Shown here one piece after another: positions 52,401 to 63,900 of a stretch of DNA of 64,000 bases. The notes under the pieces were generated by a model. It ran no database searches, was not told the origin of the DNA, and worked only from the letters and a program-made list of their open reading frames with translations. Position 1 is the stretch's first letter. Each line of letters begins with the position of its first letter. The position numbers were made by a program, and so were the translations under genes. Source of the stretch: Cymbidium sinense (taxonomy: Eukaryota; Streptophyta; Magnoliopsida; Asparagales; Orchidaceae); assembly GCA_021442155.1 (NCBI GenBank), contig CM038229.1:72808443-72872442 (forward strand), written 5' to 3'.

Positions 52401-55400
52401 CCAAATCTCTCATCCATAAAAAAATAGTGCAATTAAATTAATCTATGAGAAACAAAGCTAGCCTACACACAGATATGATAGGAAATTAAGAAATCAAATA
52501 CAAAGACAAGAACACCATAATTTACATGATTCGGTCAAGATTGACCATCTATGGGGCAAGGGGATTGACAATAATAGAGTATGGCGGAGTACAAATTAAA
52601 AAGAGTTACAAAATATATCAAATTCTCTTCTCACGAAACAAATGAAGAGGAGTAGAGAACATATGACCAAACTTAAAGGATCTTTTTCAAGATAAAGTCC
52701 AAAGAGAAGTAAAATTCTTCTCACTATCTCCCAATAACAAAAACAAAAAAGAAAAAAAAAATCCTCTTTGACAAACCCTCAAACTAAGAAAATCAAGAAA
52801 AGCCATAGAATCTCTGGCTTGATCACTCATATGGCTCTCTACTAGATCCTATGAAAAAAAAAACTCTCATTATATGTTGAAAGCAGCAAAAGCTGCTACT
52901 TATATATGCTAGGTTTAATTAAATAGGTAGATAGAGACAGTCTTAGGATTTATAATTACAATTTCACCCTTAAATATTTGCTAAAACTAATAACTTTTCC
53001 TCCTTGTATTAAATCTTCTATATCAACAAATAGTGAAATGGATCATCAAGTTTGCTCAAATCATCAAAGCCATCTTCTCACCAAGAAACCTAAAAAGCTT
53101 TAGCAAATGCACAAACCAATCAAGTTTAGGCATTGCCAAAACGTGAGAACTAGAGTCACCTTGGTAAGGACATCAATAGTGTTGTACTTCACGGAAATCT
53201 TACAAATTGAAACCTCATCATATGTAACTTTCTCTCTACCATGTGGTTACAAATATGGATATATTTAGTTCTCTCATAATACATATGGTTCTTGTCTAAG
53301 TGAATGGTACTTTGAATATTATAGTAAACCATTGACCTATCCTATATAAACCCAAATCTTAAATTAAGCCTCTTAACTAATAGATTCAAAATATACTATA
53401 TATTTTGTCTTTATAGTAGACAAAACACTATCGTTATTAAGTCTCAAGTCCTGAATGAGAAAAGTGGAGAGTTGCATTAGCTAGTTGACAACTAGCATAA
53501 AATTTATCGAAAAATCACGGCATGAATCTTTTAGTATAATGCCAATGTTAGAGTGTTCCTTAGAAGTGACGTGTTATATAGCTGAATACAGTGAAAAATG
53601 TGCAAAGGTCACTACATCGATGTCTGGGTGCAATGTTGAATAAGTAATGGCTCCCACATTATAGACAAATGTGAGCAAAGAAACTAGTCTGTGAAACTAA
53701 AATAAAAATATGAACTTTAAATATAAAACTTTTATAAATAAATTAATGAAATTAATAGATATTATAATTCATAGAAAGATAAATATCATATGTATTCAAG
53801 AAATTAAATAAGTTGACATGAAGGCTAAATAGATTGATAGTTTAGATTTTAATTTTAGTATTCAGGTAGGAGTCATAGTAGAAATAACGTATGTGTGATT
53901 ATAGTTAAGAGTTTGGATGATAATATTGTAGAAATTATTAGAATTTGAGATAGAATTATCGCTTCAAATATTATTGTTGATGTTAAGATTATTAATGTTA
54001 TAAGTGTTTATGCCCCTCAAATAGGTTTGGATGTCTGCTCGAAAAAAAAATTTAAATGAACAAGAAGAATTAATACAAATGATACTTCTTGAAAAAAGAG
54101 TATTTAATGAAAGAGATTTAAAATAAACATTTTGGTGGAGTGATAGAGGATTTTAAAAACATTCATGATTATGAGTATGGATTGACTAATGAAGAAGGTA
54201 AGACAATTTTAAATTTTCCTTTAGCTTATGATTTTCTAATTACTAATATTTTTTTAAGAAAAGAGAGGAGCATAATATCACTCATAAGAATGGACCTAGT
54301 AAAACATAAACTGATTATTTTCTTTAAAAAAATAATAAATCATCTAGGTTGTAAAGATTGTGAGGTCATTCCAAGTGACAGTTTAAGTACTCAATACCGA
54401 CTACTAGTTTTGAATTTTAAGACAAAAAATAAATCAAAACATAGTTTAGAATTAGATGATCATACTTAAAGATTGCTAATAAAAATATTTTAAATAGTAA
54501 GCTTCAAGATCTTAGGATTTAAGATGTTCTGGGAATGCTAATTTTATGTGGAAAAAAATATTAATTGATAATAAGCAAGTTGCAAAAAATATGTTATGAG
54601 AATCAAAAGAAAAAAATCTTATTAGTAAAACCAATTAATGATAGAGTTAAAATGTGCAAGGAAATATCAAAAATAAGAAGTTTTTTTATAAAAATTAATT
54701 TAGATGTAAAAGTTTGGAGAATTGAGAAAGATATACAGTGATCTATAGAGATTCTATGAAAACAATATGTGATGCAAAGAATTTAATGTTCAGTAGTTTA
54801 TATAATAAATTGGATACTAAAGTGGGTAGATAGATAGATAAGTTATTCAACTAAAGAGATGAAAATAAAGATTTAATTCAAGTGAAGTTTATTAACGATG
54901 AAGATTATAAATTATTTTTCTTAGAAGTACATAAGTGAATAAAATATTTTGATAAATTTCTTGATAAAAATTGTGAAAATATGATTGACTTTAGTAACCT
55001 TAGGACCTTAAATGAAACTAGAGATTTTTGTTTTTATCATTGTATTAATAAAACTGAAGTTGAAGTTACTTTAAAAAAATGAAGTGTGAAAAAATAATAG
55101 AACTTAATATTCCAATAGAAGTGTGGAAATACTTAAGAGATCAAGAAATTTCTTAGCTTCCTAATCTTTTTAATATTGTTTTAAAAACCAAAAAATATGC
55201 TAGATAAGTGGAGAAAGAGTCTGTTGATTCATATCTTTAAGAATAAAAATAATGAACAAGACTATGCAAATTATAGAGGAATTAAGTTAATATTAATATG
55301 TCATATATTAAAATTATGAAAGAGAGTAATTGAGCATAGGTTACAACATGATACAAAAGTTTCTCAAAACTAGTTCAAATTTATGTTGGGTAGATCTATT

Positions 55401-58400
55401 ATGGATGCTATACATTTGTTGAGAGGATGATGGAGAAGTATAGAGAAAAAAAAAAAGATTATGATATTTGTTGATTTAGAGAAAGCATATGATGAAGTTT
55501 CAAAAGATGTGCTTTGGAGAGTTCTAGAAAAGAAAGGAGTTAATATTACTTATATTCAAGTCATTACAGATATATATATTGGAGCAGTTGTATTCGAACA
55601 TAAGGATGATTGACCAACTATTTTTCTATTTCAATTGGATTACATTAAAGTTCGGCTCTAAGGCCACACCTTTTAAATTTAATTATGGATGTTCTTACTA
55701 GACATGTACAGGAGGATGCACCTTGGTGGATGCTTTTTGTTGATGATATTATTCTTGTTGATAAGACTAAGAGGGAGTTCAAGTAAGAACTTGAATTTTG
55801 GAGGTCAATCTTAGAGTCTAAAGGCTTTCATTTGAGTGGATCTAAAATAGAATACATAAAGTGTAATTTTAGTTGTAAAAGACCTCACGACGAGCTTGTG
55901 ACAATGGGTAATCAAATCATTAAAAAAGTGAACATTTTAGATATCTCAAGTCTATTGATCAAAGTGATAGTGAAATAGATGGGGATGTTATTAGTAGAAT
56001 TCAAGTTAGATGGTTGAAGTGGAGGAATGCATCGGGTCTATTGTGTGATAGAAAAATACTGCTTAGACTTAAAAAAAATTTTATAAGATGATGGTAAGAC
56101 TTGCAATACTTTATGGTATTGAATGTTGGCCAATAAAAGAGAAGCATAAAATTAAATTAAGTGTTGCAAAGATGATGATACTCAAGTAGATGAGCTATCA
56201 TTTGATTGTTTATGCTTCATCTCAAATTTAGCATATTTTCTAAAAATTTATCTCCAACAAAATCATTAATTTGACTTTAATTTTATTGAACTTAACATCC
56301 CTATTGATTAAGAGTTCAAGTAACTTGGCATCCATACATGAAATCATACATCTTTTCACTTTATGTATCCAAGAAATATGCACTTTAGTTCTAAGCTCTA
56401 TCTTACCTTTGACATAAAATGATAGGTGGATCACAAAAACTTTATAATATAGTAATTTGCAAGATTGATCAAACCTCTTTAGAAGTCCTAAACTCAATAG
56501 TATTGCATGGTAATTATTCACCAAAAAGCATGCAATATTAACAATCTATACCAAAAAAATTTTACTAAAATGAAAAATAAACTAGATGATGTAAACCATA
56601 TTTGAGAACAAGATAAATTATTTTTAGTGAGAATTTTACAACATCTAGTTTATCCTAATGAAAAATTTGCTAGAATGATAAAATAAACTTAATCAATCAA
56701 TTCACCATGACCAACCTTATATTATTCATAATAAATTTTAAATGATTATGATTCTACGTAGCTAGAAGATTACTTTTTTATATTATCATGGTTTTTAGTA
56801 ATTTAAAATCTTCATCATTGAAAAAATTGTGAGAGATGATATAAAATATGAGAATAAATGGCTCTTTCTTTCTAAATTAATTATATATATATATCACACA
56901 CACATCAATCCTAGAGAAAGGTTGCAGGCTCAGCACAAAATTTTAGACAGGCTAGGCTAACATTTATCTCTGTGACGACAGAATAATTTAGACCTGAACA
57001 ATTGTAGATTAATCAAGTTCACTAGGATGAGAAAACAAAATCAATGTGCGTATGTTAACAATAGAACAAAAAAGTTAGTAGAAATGCTTCATAAAAAATT
57101 TACAAAAAAGAATGAGGGGGGATCAGATAGGTTTTGTTAGGTGTTACTGCACTACTGCATTCGAAAATTATTGAGCAAAATAGAAGTATACCTTCAATAG
57201 TATATATCTGATTAAATATTGTAGATGTAATGAATATATTGACGAAAACAATAGGTAGCATAAAAAGGTTTACAATTCTATGTTTCAAAAGGTTTATGCA
57301 TTCAAGAAAAAATGTATATTTGAATTCAATGATTTCCAACAATCAATGGTAAAAAGGATTGCCAACAACAACATAAAAAAAGTTTCGAACAGATGTCTTT
57401 GTGAGCAATAATGCATACCAATCATGTTGGACGCCAATAAATCCTCTATCAAAGATAAGAGGGAGATAGTTCTGGGTATTAGCTGGTACTACATTCATCA
57501 CCCACACAGATTTTCTAGTTTCCAGTAGAGCAGCATTGAAGCCACCAAATCGAGCATTCATGTCCAACACATTCCTAAGCATATTAAAAGGTGGAGATGG
57601 ATCCTCATCCCCAGGCCTCTTAGGATGATCTGAAAATATAAGAGGTGAAAGAAGAGACCAATAATTATGAACTGCTGAATTCCAGTTTAACGAATCCTCT
57701 GTAAAGTCCTCTAAATGCACACCTGAGACAAAAAAATAAAAAATAAAAAACATAAATAGTTATTATGCAGGATGATTTTAAAAATGTAAGAGTACTAATT
57801 TAATTAGAGGATCATAAAGTATACCATGTATGTTAAGTTCTGCTGAGTTCAGTTTAGCTTGAGCAGGCCAAGGTGTTCGATTTTCAATTGGGATCCACCT
57901 CTGGCTTCGTAATCCTCCAATGCAAAGATTAATTGGTTGATAATAAGGAGATTCAATATCATGACTCTTGCCACAGAATGGAGGACCAGATTTCCTATAA
58001 GATATACCATAAATACATCTATAAGGTATAATGATTGCTCAAAATTTAGTCAGAAACGCATACCATAATCCATAAGGTTGAAGGTTTAGGCTACATACCG
58101 AGAATTGTAACATTTCTTTTTGCTAGTCTTTTTCCATATGATTGTTTCATCTTGCTGTGAAAGCATTTCCCAACAGAGATTCTCAGCAAAATCACGGATG
58201 CGAGTCCATTTTTTCAGATTTCCCTTATCACGAAGAGATCTATGTGTATTTGTAAGCGCCGTCCAGACGAAATATCCTCCAGGCCTCAAGAGTCTATCAA
58301 CCTCCACCAGCGAGATACCATCTGCATGAAGATTGCATTAGTGGTTCAGAATCTAATCAATTGAACATAAAGGAAAACCCTATGATAAGAAAAGACCAAA

Positions 58401-59745
58401 ATGAATTTGAGGAAAGAATTTTTCATGTCCCATTAGATTTTCAACATAAAAAAACTGAATTGAGAGGAGCTATATCTTGAATGCATTGTGCGAAATAGGT
58501 TCATCTTAAAACTATCTGATGATACTAGGCAGTGCTGAACTTTCAAACATCAATTTCCATACAAATTTATCAAAAGCATCCAAAAAATAAATAAATAAAT
58601 AAAAAGATTTACTGATTCCAATGCATTAAAAAAGTTTACATTGACAGCTACATCACTTCTTTCTAAATTATTCTATCTCCTCAAAATAATTTCCAACGTG
58701 ATGTTAATGGGAGTGACTCCTATCCATCCATAGAAGCTCATCTTCTTCTGGTAATAAAAACGTCTAGCAAAGATAATGCATTGATGGAAAAAGTACATAT
58801 CAGGAATAAAAATAGCTAAAACAACATTGACTAATCAGAAAAGACACATAATTTGATTATTATTGTTAGGAGTTTGGAACATGGGGGGATTAAGTTAACC
58901 TCAATGCACTAGTCAATGAACACCCATCAACCCAAAAGCTCAAGCCAAAGGGTAAAGACTATCACTAGTATTTTAGAAATACAACTTTTAATTCAATTAA
59001 TATGTGAGACTATTCTCATTAACAATCTTCTTCTCACTTTAAAATCCGCCATATCAGTCATAACCCCCATTGACTAAATAAGTAAATAGAAGAAGAACAC
59101 AATTTGATATTATTATTAGGAGCTTGGAATGTCGGGGTCCTGAGTTAACCACAAACACAATTGAATAAAAACCTATAATGGTGCTAATCTCAACCCTAAT
59201 TTGTATCTCAACAATTCAATCACATAATTGTACAACCAGTGCACTATGAGATTGTGTTTCAGAATATTTAGGAGTTCAAATACACATGCCCGAGTTTATT
59301 TCTCAGCACAATATGCTGTTGACATCAACAAGTTAACCATCCCATATGATGTAAAGGACCAAAATTCTTTCCTCTCAATACTGAGGATCAGCAATGCTAA
59401 TTGAGAAAATTAACACAGCCAAAAGTGTTGACATGTTTGTTTGGATCAAGATAATACATAATAAACAATCTATGAAAGAAACGCTAATATAAAATGATAC
59501 AAACCATTATTTTCCCAGTCAATCCCACATCTTGCACAGTGTACCATATCAAAGGAGAGACATGGAAATGGCAATTGTTTTGAAATAAATGAACCAATCA
59601 TAGCAGGCAGGCCTCTTTCAAGTGTAAGTTGAACTTGACTTCCGGAGGCTTCATAGTTTGCAATGCACGTGGTAAGAAGGTGTTTCGAAAAAAGATGCGC
59701 CCCAAAGCTTCCAAAGCCACAGCCTATATCTAAGACAGTCCTGAT
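46330..59745 (-). CDS. QUL: QUA2-like methyltransferase (QUL1/QUL2, PMT4/PMT5 type), C-terminal 409 residues, six exons
   Basis: A member of the plant DUF248/PMT family. These are Golgi type II membrane proteins thought to methyl-esterify pectin (homogalacturonan) using S-adenosylmethionine. Exons on the minus strand are 59745-59505, 58321-58099, 57994-57825, 57722-57419, 52089-51957 and 46488-46330; all junctions are GT/AG and phases agree (1230 bp, 409 residues plus stop). Motifs include [13 protein letters not shown] (SAM-binding motif I), [114 protein letters not shown] and [13 protein letters not shown]. The [17 protein letters not shown] exon and the pattern around SQQDET favour the PMT4/PMT5 branch over QUA2 itself. 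Full family members are about 600 residues, so roughly 200 N-terminal residues (membrane anchor, DYYPC-type region) are not seen in the window. No stop or frameshift is visible, so the gene may be functional despite introns of 5.3 and 5.5 kb. Confidence 0.9.
46489..49134 (-). other. Last intron of the methyltransferase gene, part 1
   Basis: Apart from the small ORF at 47080-47367 I see only AT-rich sequence with no shared repeats. The 63-codon ORF at 48339-48530 shows nothing recognisable. Confidence 0.5.
47080..47367 (+). CDS. Small possible secreted-protein ORF or gene fragment in the last intron
   Basis: A 95-codon plus-strand ORF inside the last intron of the methyltransferase gene (opposite strand). 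A start at the second ATG pair (codons 10-11, MMREYC) gives a plausible signal peptide: [17 protein letters not shown] followed by small residues. The middle reads [20 protein letters not shown]; after about codon 75 the composition turns AT-rich and looks non-coding, as if an exon ended near CTACATG|GTTGAAT. I do not recognise the family. PPEEFTCDG vaguely recalls the start of YbhB-type PEBP proteins, but this is too short to trust. It could be a first exon, a captured fragment, or chance. Confidence 0.3.
   Translation: MYNEKLKNYMMREYCSQSRVLAMLLLLLYAICSSWFACHTTAAYAILMETAVMHREFPDGYIVPPEEFTCDGLTTWLNLKFYAHICKPRFEFELG
49688..49698 (+). promoter_or_regulatory. LTR TATA box
   Basis: CTATAAATATC stands about 550 bp into the LTR and just before a GC-rich leader. 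The minus-strand LTR at 3368-8450 conserves it (GGTATTTATAGG on plus near 6247). It would drive transcription antisense to the methyltransferase gene. Confidence 0.65.
49900..50340 (+). repeat. Stem-loop motif array of the solo LTR
   Basis: Six copies of a motif with a TTTCTT core: ACGTGTCTTTCTTGGCGTG, ACATGTCTTTCTTTTGCAT, CGTGTCTTTCTTGGCATGA, ACACGCCTTTCTTGACTTG, ACATGCCTTTCTTGGTATT and ATATGTCTTTCTTAACATG. Arms pair with G-U wobbles. It corresponds to the nine-copy array at 5100-5945 (two units here, three there) and lies downstream of the TATA box. Confidence 0.75.
51660..51956 (-). other. Intron sequence between solo LTR and exon
   Basis: About 300 bp of AT-rich intron; nothing recognised. 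Confidence 0.5.
51957..52089 (-). CDS. QUL: Methyltransferase exon, [15 protein letters not shown] block
   Basis: The acceptor is TTTGACTAG and the donor GAG|GTAAAT; 133 bp. It has no ATG-to-stop ORF of its own and was found by reading the intron for the missing block. The sequence [19 protein letters not shown] through [17 protein letters not shown] is highly conserved, and its phase matches the exon 5.3 kb upstream (57419) and the last exon 5.5 kb downstream. Confidence 0.92.
52150..53080 (-). repeat. Copia 3' LTR remnant (edges approximate)
   Basis: On the minus strand it carries a TATA box (GCATATATAAGTAG near 52895-52908) and, downstream, a leader block GACCGAATCATGTAAATTAT near 52535 that is typical of Ty1/copia LTR R regions. 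It lies directly 3' of the RNase H remnant at 53130-53400, as expected for a 3' LTR. Confidence 0.55.
53130..53400 (-). pseudogene. Copia RNase H remnant
   Basis: Minus-strand frames give [20 protein letters not shown] followed, after a frameshift, by [15 protein letters not shown]. These are the copia RNase H end motifs (S.IHL.KN...H.RTKHID... and ....I..V.T....AD.LTK). Frames are broken. It belongs with the integrase fragment at 56230-56890; the LINE lies between them. Confidence 0.75.
53690..56170 (+). mobile_element. L1-type LINE, degenerate, inserted in the copia element
   Basis: Plus-strand frames show, in order: endonuclease words near 53870-54040 ([22 protein letters not shown]), then [19 protein letters not shown] and [20 protein letters not shown] near 54110-54230; and reverse transcriptase near 55440-56150 ([47 protein letters not shown]). 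The catalytic box reads FVDD where plant L1 elements have FADD. Many stops and frameshifts; the 109-codon ORF at 54140-54469 is the longest open piece. Not active. Confidence 0.85.
56230..56890 (-). pseudogene. Copia integrase C-terminal remnant
   Basis: The minus ORF at 56240-56524 contains [17 protein letters not shown] and [13 protein letters not shown]. These fit the copia segment after the integrase core (GKL..R..KCIFLGY......YRL......I.SRDV.F.E). The 5' part up to about 56890 is AT-rich and unclear. It is the upstream half of the copia element whose RNase H is at 53130-53400. Confidence 0.6.
57419..57722 (-). CDS. QUL: Methyltransferase exon, [20 protein letters not shown] block
   Basis: The acceptor is TTGTCTCAG and the donor TG|GTATGC; 304 bp. 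It includes VRNYWS-type [45 protein letters not shown] and [20 protein letters not shown] and ends in GVQHDW. The ATG-started ORF extends past the donor into intron; those extra residues are not coding. Confidence 0.92.
57825..57994 (-). CDS. QUL: Methyltransferase exon, [12 protein letters not shown] block
   Basis: The acceptor is CTTATAG and the donor G|GTATAC; 170 bp. It encodes [20 protein letters not shown], then [17 protein letters not shown] and the linker up to LNIHG, which join the two halves of the methyltransferase fold in this family. Confidence 0.9.
58099..58321 (-). CDS. QUL: Methyltransferase exon, [14 protein letters not shown] block
   Basis: The acceptor TTCATGCAG precedes 58321 and the donor CG|GTATGT follows 58099; 223 bp. 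The split codon restores D, giving the normal [20 protein letters not shown]. It ends with [20 protein letters not shown]. The ATG at 58307 is internal and not a start. Confidence 0.92.
58322..59504 (-). other. Intron of the methyltransferase gene
   Basis: No domain or shared repeat from the rest of the window. Two diverged direct repeats of about 60 bp (ATAATTTGATTATTATTGTTAGGAG at 58850 and CAATTTGATATTATTATTAGGAG at 59100) are present. Confidence 0.5.
59505..59745 (-). CDS. QUL: Methyltransferase exon with SAM-binding motif
   Basis: The acceptor is ATATTGCAG just before 59745 and the donor G|GTTTGT after 59505. It encodes [20 protein letters not shown] through [17 protein letters not shown] to GIDWENN, ending with one base of the next codon. 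[10 protein letters not shown] is the glycine-rich SAM-binding loop. Frames and length (241 bp) fit the conserved family exon. Confidence 0.92.
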
Positions 59746-60486
59746 CTGCAATATTAACATAGAAAGTCAATATTTTCATTAGAGTAGATGATGTCATTAT
59801 AGCAATGATGAAAAGCCATTCCATTAACATAATAGATTAAAATACACATTGGCTTAATATCAATACAAAATGAAAACTGAACTGGATGACACTAAAAACT
59901 GTTAGCAGCAGACACCGGTCTTGCAAGCAACAACAAAAAAAAAAAGAAAAAAAACCCCTAAAGCACAGATGAACGAGTTTTCAAGGAAAAGAAAATAAAA
60001 AAGAGCATATAATCTTTTGAACTTAAAGATTCTATTGCCAGAACATCACTGTGATAAGCCACCTGTTAAACAAAAGCTAAAGCGTATGCCCAACCTTGGA
60101 GAGGAGAAACCAGCAAAAAGCTGAATAATTATTGCTATAAAAATAAGTTTAGGGTTATCATTAAATAATTGGGTAGGTATGTTTATAATTTATCTTAATT
60201 GGCTAACTAAGACTCATTATAAATTCATCAAATATCATGCCTCAAATTTTATTTAAAAAAATGATGATAGTTTACCTAATATTAATCACAACGTAAACAA
60301 CTATTAAGCATTCTTTTCATATCAACATAAATAATATAATTATGCATTAAATTGTTTTGAAGGTTATTCAATTATTTCAAAAGAAGATACTATCAAACCA
60401 AATGATTTAATGCTTAAAGCTTTTTTTTTTTATTTTACAACATCATTAGTCCCTTAAAACTTGAAACCTATAATTTACTTGATATA
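59746..60486 (-). other. Intron upstream of the SAM-motif exon
   Basis: No convincing exon. A splice-acceptor-like TTTTGTTTAACAG on the minus strand is followed at 60063 by codons for VAYHSDVLAI...SSKDYM, which recalls the QI.F.SD...EDY block expected in the preceding exon, but it then loses similarity. Confidence 0.4.
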
Positions 60487-60515
60487 TGTGTGTGTGTGTC
60501 TCTCTCTCTCTCTCT

Positions 60516-60575
<60 letters not shown>
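60487..60575. repeat. Compound GT/CT/TA microsatellite
   Basis: GTGTGTGT, then a CT run, then a TA run of about 55 bp, ending at the left edge of the LINE fragment at 60582. Confidence 0.95.
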
Positions 60576-60580
<5 letters not shown>

Positions 60581-60581
60581 T

Positions 60582-60975
60582 TTCTATTTCAGTTGGATTG
60601 CATCAAGGATTGATATCTAAAATCGAATACATGAAATCTAATTTTAGTTGTAGAAGATCTAGTGGCAGGTTGTGATAATGAGTGATCAAGTCATTAAAAA
60701 GAGTTAATGTTTTAGATATTTTGTGTTTATTGTTCAAAGTGATGGTGAAATAGATGGAGATGTTATGAGCAAAATTAAAGTTATACGGTTGAAGAGGAGG
60801 AATGCATCTGCCTATAGTGTGATAAAAAAATACCGCTTAGACGTAAGGGAAAATTTTATAAGATGGCGGTGAGATTTGCAATACTTTATAGCACAAAATA
60901 TTGGCCAATAAAAGAGAAGCATAAAATTAATTATTGTAGAGATGAGGATACTTACGCGGATGAGTGGCTTTATGC
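60582..60975 (+). mobile_element. Second LINE fragment with internal deletion
   Basis: It matches 55620-56170 of the first LINE. TTTCAGTTGGATTGCATCAAGG is followed directly by TCTAAAATCGAATACATGAA, so about 200 bp including the FADD catalytic box are missing. The rest (GATGGTGAAATAGATGGAGATGTTA, GGAGGAATGCATC) follows in order. It is cut by the LTR at 60984. Confidence 0.8.
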
Positions 60976-60983
60976 TTAGAACA

Positions 60984-63900
60984 TGTGGGCTCTGAAAATT
61001 CGTCACTGTTCTCTTACATTGAAGAGAGTTTGATGAAATGTTGGTCAAATCTTCAGAAGGCAGATGGAATAGTAGATAAGACACTACCCAAAGATTTTGC
61101 CCTCATTTTGTGAAGACTTTAGATCTGGTTTGGGTTTCCTATAAAGCAACTATAGTTAATTATCCTCTCAATGTTGAGAGAACTTTCGATTAAAAGAATC
61201 ATAGGTTAATGACAGCGATATAGTAGCAACATGTGGAGTTTGAAATTTAGAATTTATGAAATTCATTATTTTAACTTAAAGTGGATGGTTGGGGGAACGA
61301 TGACGCGCTCGATCTAAAACCCATGGTTATCATCCATTCTCCTTGTCATGGTCTACTTAGTCGAGAGGAGGTAGTCGACCCAACGTGAAGGATCCTTATC
61401 GGCTATGGGTTGCCGTCCAAAAAATCCTTATAGTCGCAGGGTGTTTGTCAAAGAGATAAGTTTAAGTCCACTTAACCGACAAAGGGTTTTGCTATCATCA
61501 GTACATGGTTCACATCTCAAAGGGCGAGTCATTGAAAGCATCTGAGATCTGATAAATGATCATAATATAATTGTAATTTGGCGACACCGATTAGAGACTA
61601 CGGTTTGTAGCTGCGTATATGTGAAACATTAGCAAATCACAGATAGAGGACACGGACATGTCTAGCATGAGATTGATTGAGAGTGAACATAAATACACTT
61701 GGCTGGGCTGTGGTAAAGTTTTCTTAATTTATCACCTTTAATAAATAATTGTGGAAGGTTAATTGAATGAAGTTTGTTTAAGTATTTAAGGATTGTATTT
61801 CATTTAACCATTAATATCTTAGTGATATATTAGATTTTACATTTGGATTGGTAGTCGATTTAAATTAATTTAATATGAAATTAACATTATATTTTTTTAT
61901 GGAAGTATCCCCTCTGGTTCAAATCTCCATTCAACACAGTCATCATCGAGGTTCGTGAGTTTGCTTGATCATTTAATTTATTGTTTCAGATCCTATTGAC
62001 TCTATTAGTTTAATAATAGAGATATATCTTGTCGTATACAAAATTAAAACTACCGATATTTTAATAAGTTAAAATTATTATAATATTATTATTATAATTT
62101 TAGTTTTTGTTACCCCGGACCCGATCCTAAGACCAAACTGGGAATCAACTCGCGCAGCATCCTCAGACACCTAGTTTAAACATTCAGCGTAGTGTCGGGG
62201 CTCATGCGGGTGTTTAATAATTCAGATAATTTTATGTTTAAATTATGAGATTAATTTTGTATTTTCATTTAATTCCAACTTAGCCTGCGCAGCCTTTTTA
62301 GACATTAAAATTTGCACTTTAAATCTCCATATCCGAGCACATGCATGTATTTTTTTTAGCTTAAATAATTTCATCAAATCAATGAAATTATTGATTGAAG
62401 ATCATAATTAGAATAAGAATTTTCTAATTTTGGATTGAAGGAAGCTCCTTTATTCGCGTAATTTAATTTAAATGTCATTCGCTCATATGAGAATTATAGA
62501 TCCTTGAGTTGCTTATTGAATTTTCCACTCGATATTATTACTTTTAATGAGCTTTAGTTATACTTGACAACAGGTTACTCGTCTTTAGTGAAAATCTCTT
62601 TTGAATTTCATTTGATTTTCACTTTAACTTGAAAATAGCACTCAACAAATCTCATATGTATCAATTTTATGTTTAATTGAAGCCTTCTTTTGTCCATTTT
62701 AAATTATACATTTCGATATATAGATTAAATAAGAAAGCTTATCCTTTGTAAATCTCACTCTAGAGTTTAAGCCCTATTTCATTTGAAAAGTAAGCTTCAT
62801 TCAACCTTCCTATATGTATGACATGAATTCGCATTGCATTTGGCTTATTCTCTTTCAACCATATTTATGCATGATATAATGTAAGCTACAAAGTTCAATT
62901 AGTTCTTCTTAGCCAACTAATCATTGCTATAGCATGTAACTGAGTTATTTAATCTTGAGTTGCTCAATTGTCATCATATTTCAATCTCCTATTTAGCATA
63001 TACATTTTTATTCATAATCATTCTTACTTAGCTCGTTTAGATTCAATCTTCATGAATTTATTTTATTTTAAGACTTTATGTTTCACCATTAATTTAATAT
63101 CCAATTAATTTTAAATTTAAGTCCCAAAAATTCGATGAAATTTCGACAACATTTTCGACAAGATGACGCCATCCCCAATGCAGGGGCTACATCTAACTAT
63201 TTGATCTCTGACGCCTATCGAAATGAATGATATCTTCACATCACATCGCGCCTTCATTTACTGCCCATTAAGCATTAATGGGGTCTTTGATCACCTAAAT
63301 GAAAGCAAATATATATGCAATTTCTACGCATTTAAATTTTATTTTAGATTGTTTATTTTTGATATGATTGATTTATTTTAAATGAATCTTGATCCTCCTC
63401 CCCCCCGGCCTTTTTTTTGAAGTCCAAAATTTAGTCAAAATTTCGATAGCATTTCGACATAGGGGAGCAACATCTGACAGTTTTTTTTTTTGCCTACTCG
63501 TCACACCCTGATGAGCATGACGATTGATGTTTTGAAGCACCTTGGCCAAACTTCAATCCCGTTACGCCCTGATGAGTATAACAAGGCCTTCAATCACCAA
63601 TGAACACCATGGAACTGGCCTGACAAAGTCGGCCTTCCTCCATCATGAATTCCCTCTGAGGTCCACTGCCCATCTTCCCATCTTCCCAAAAAAATCCATG
63701 TCCCCTTCCAAACCACAGCGCCGAAGTATAGTACCCGCCATCTAATCCGACTGCCGCTATCGCTGCCACGCGGTTGACGATGATGCTCTCTTCTTCAAAG
63801 TTCAGAGACTGATCACGATCTCCGACGATAACTTTCATCTCCTGTTGTCTTGCCATAGAATTCTTTTCCCCCTCACTTTCCCTATAGCGGCCAAGATAAG

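Noticed and set aside
57100..57342. [13 protein letters not shown] on the minus strand as a broken form of the [12 protein letters not shown] exon.
   Set aside because: The true exon was found at 51957-52089 with correct phase and full conservation.
63500..63600. Hammerhead-ribozyme-like CTGATGAG in ACACCCTGATGAGCATGAC and ACGCCCTGATGAGTATAAC (retrozyme idea).
   Set aside because: No GAAA core segment or closing stems could be found at the right distance; the two words are a short LTR repeat.
63590..63856. 88-codon minus-strand ORF as the N-terminus of the methyltransferase.
   Set aside because: No membrane anchor or family motifs; it lies in the leader part of a Tat LTR.
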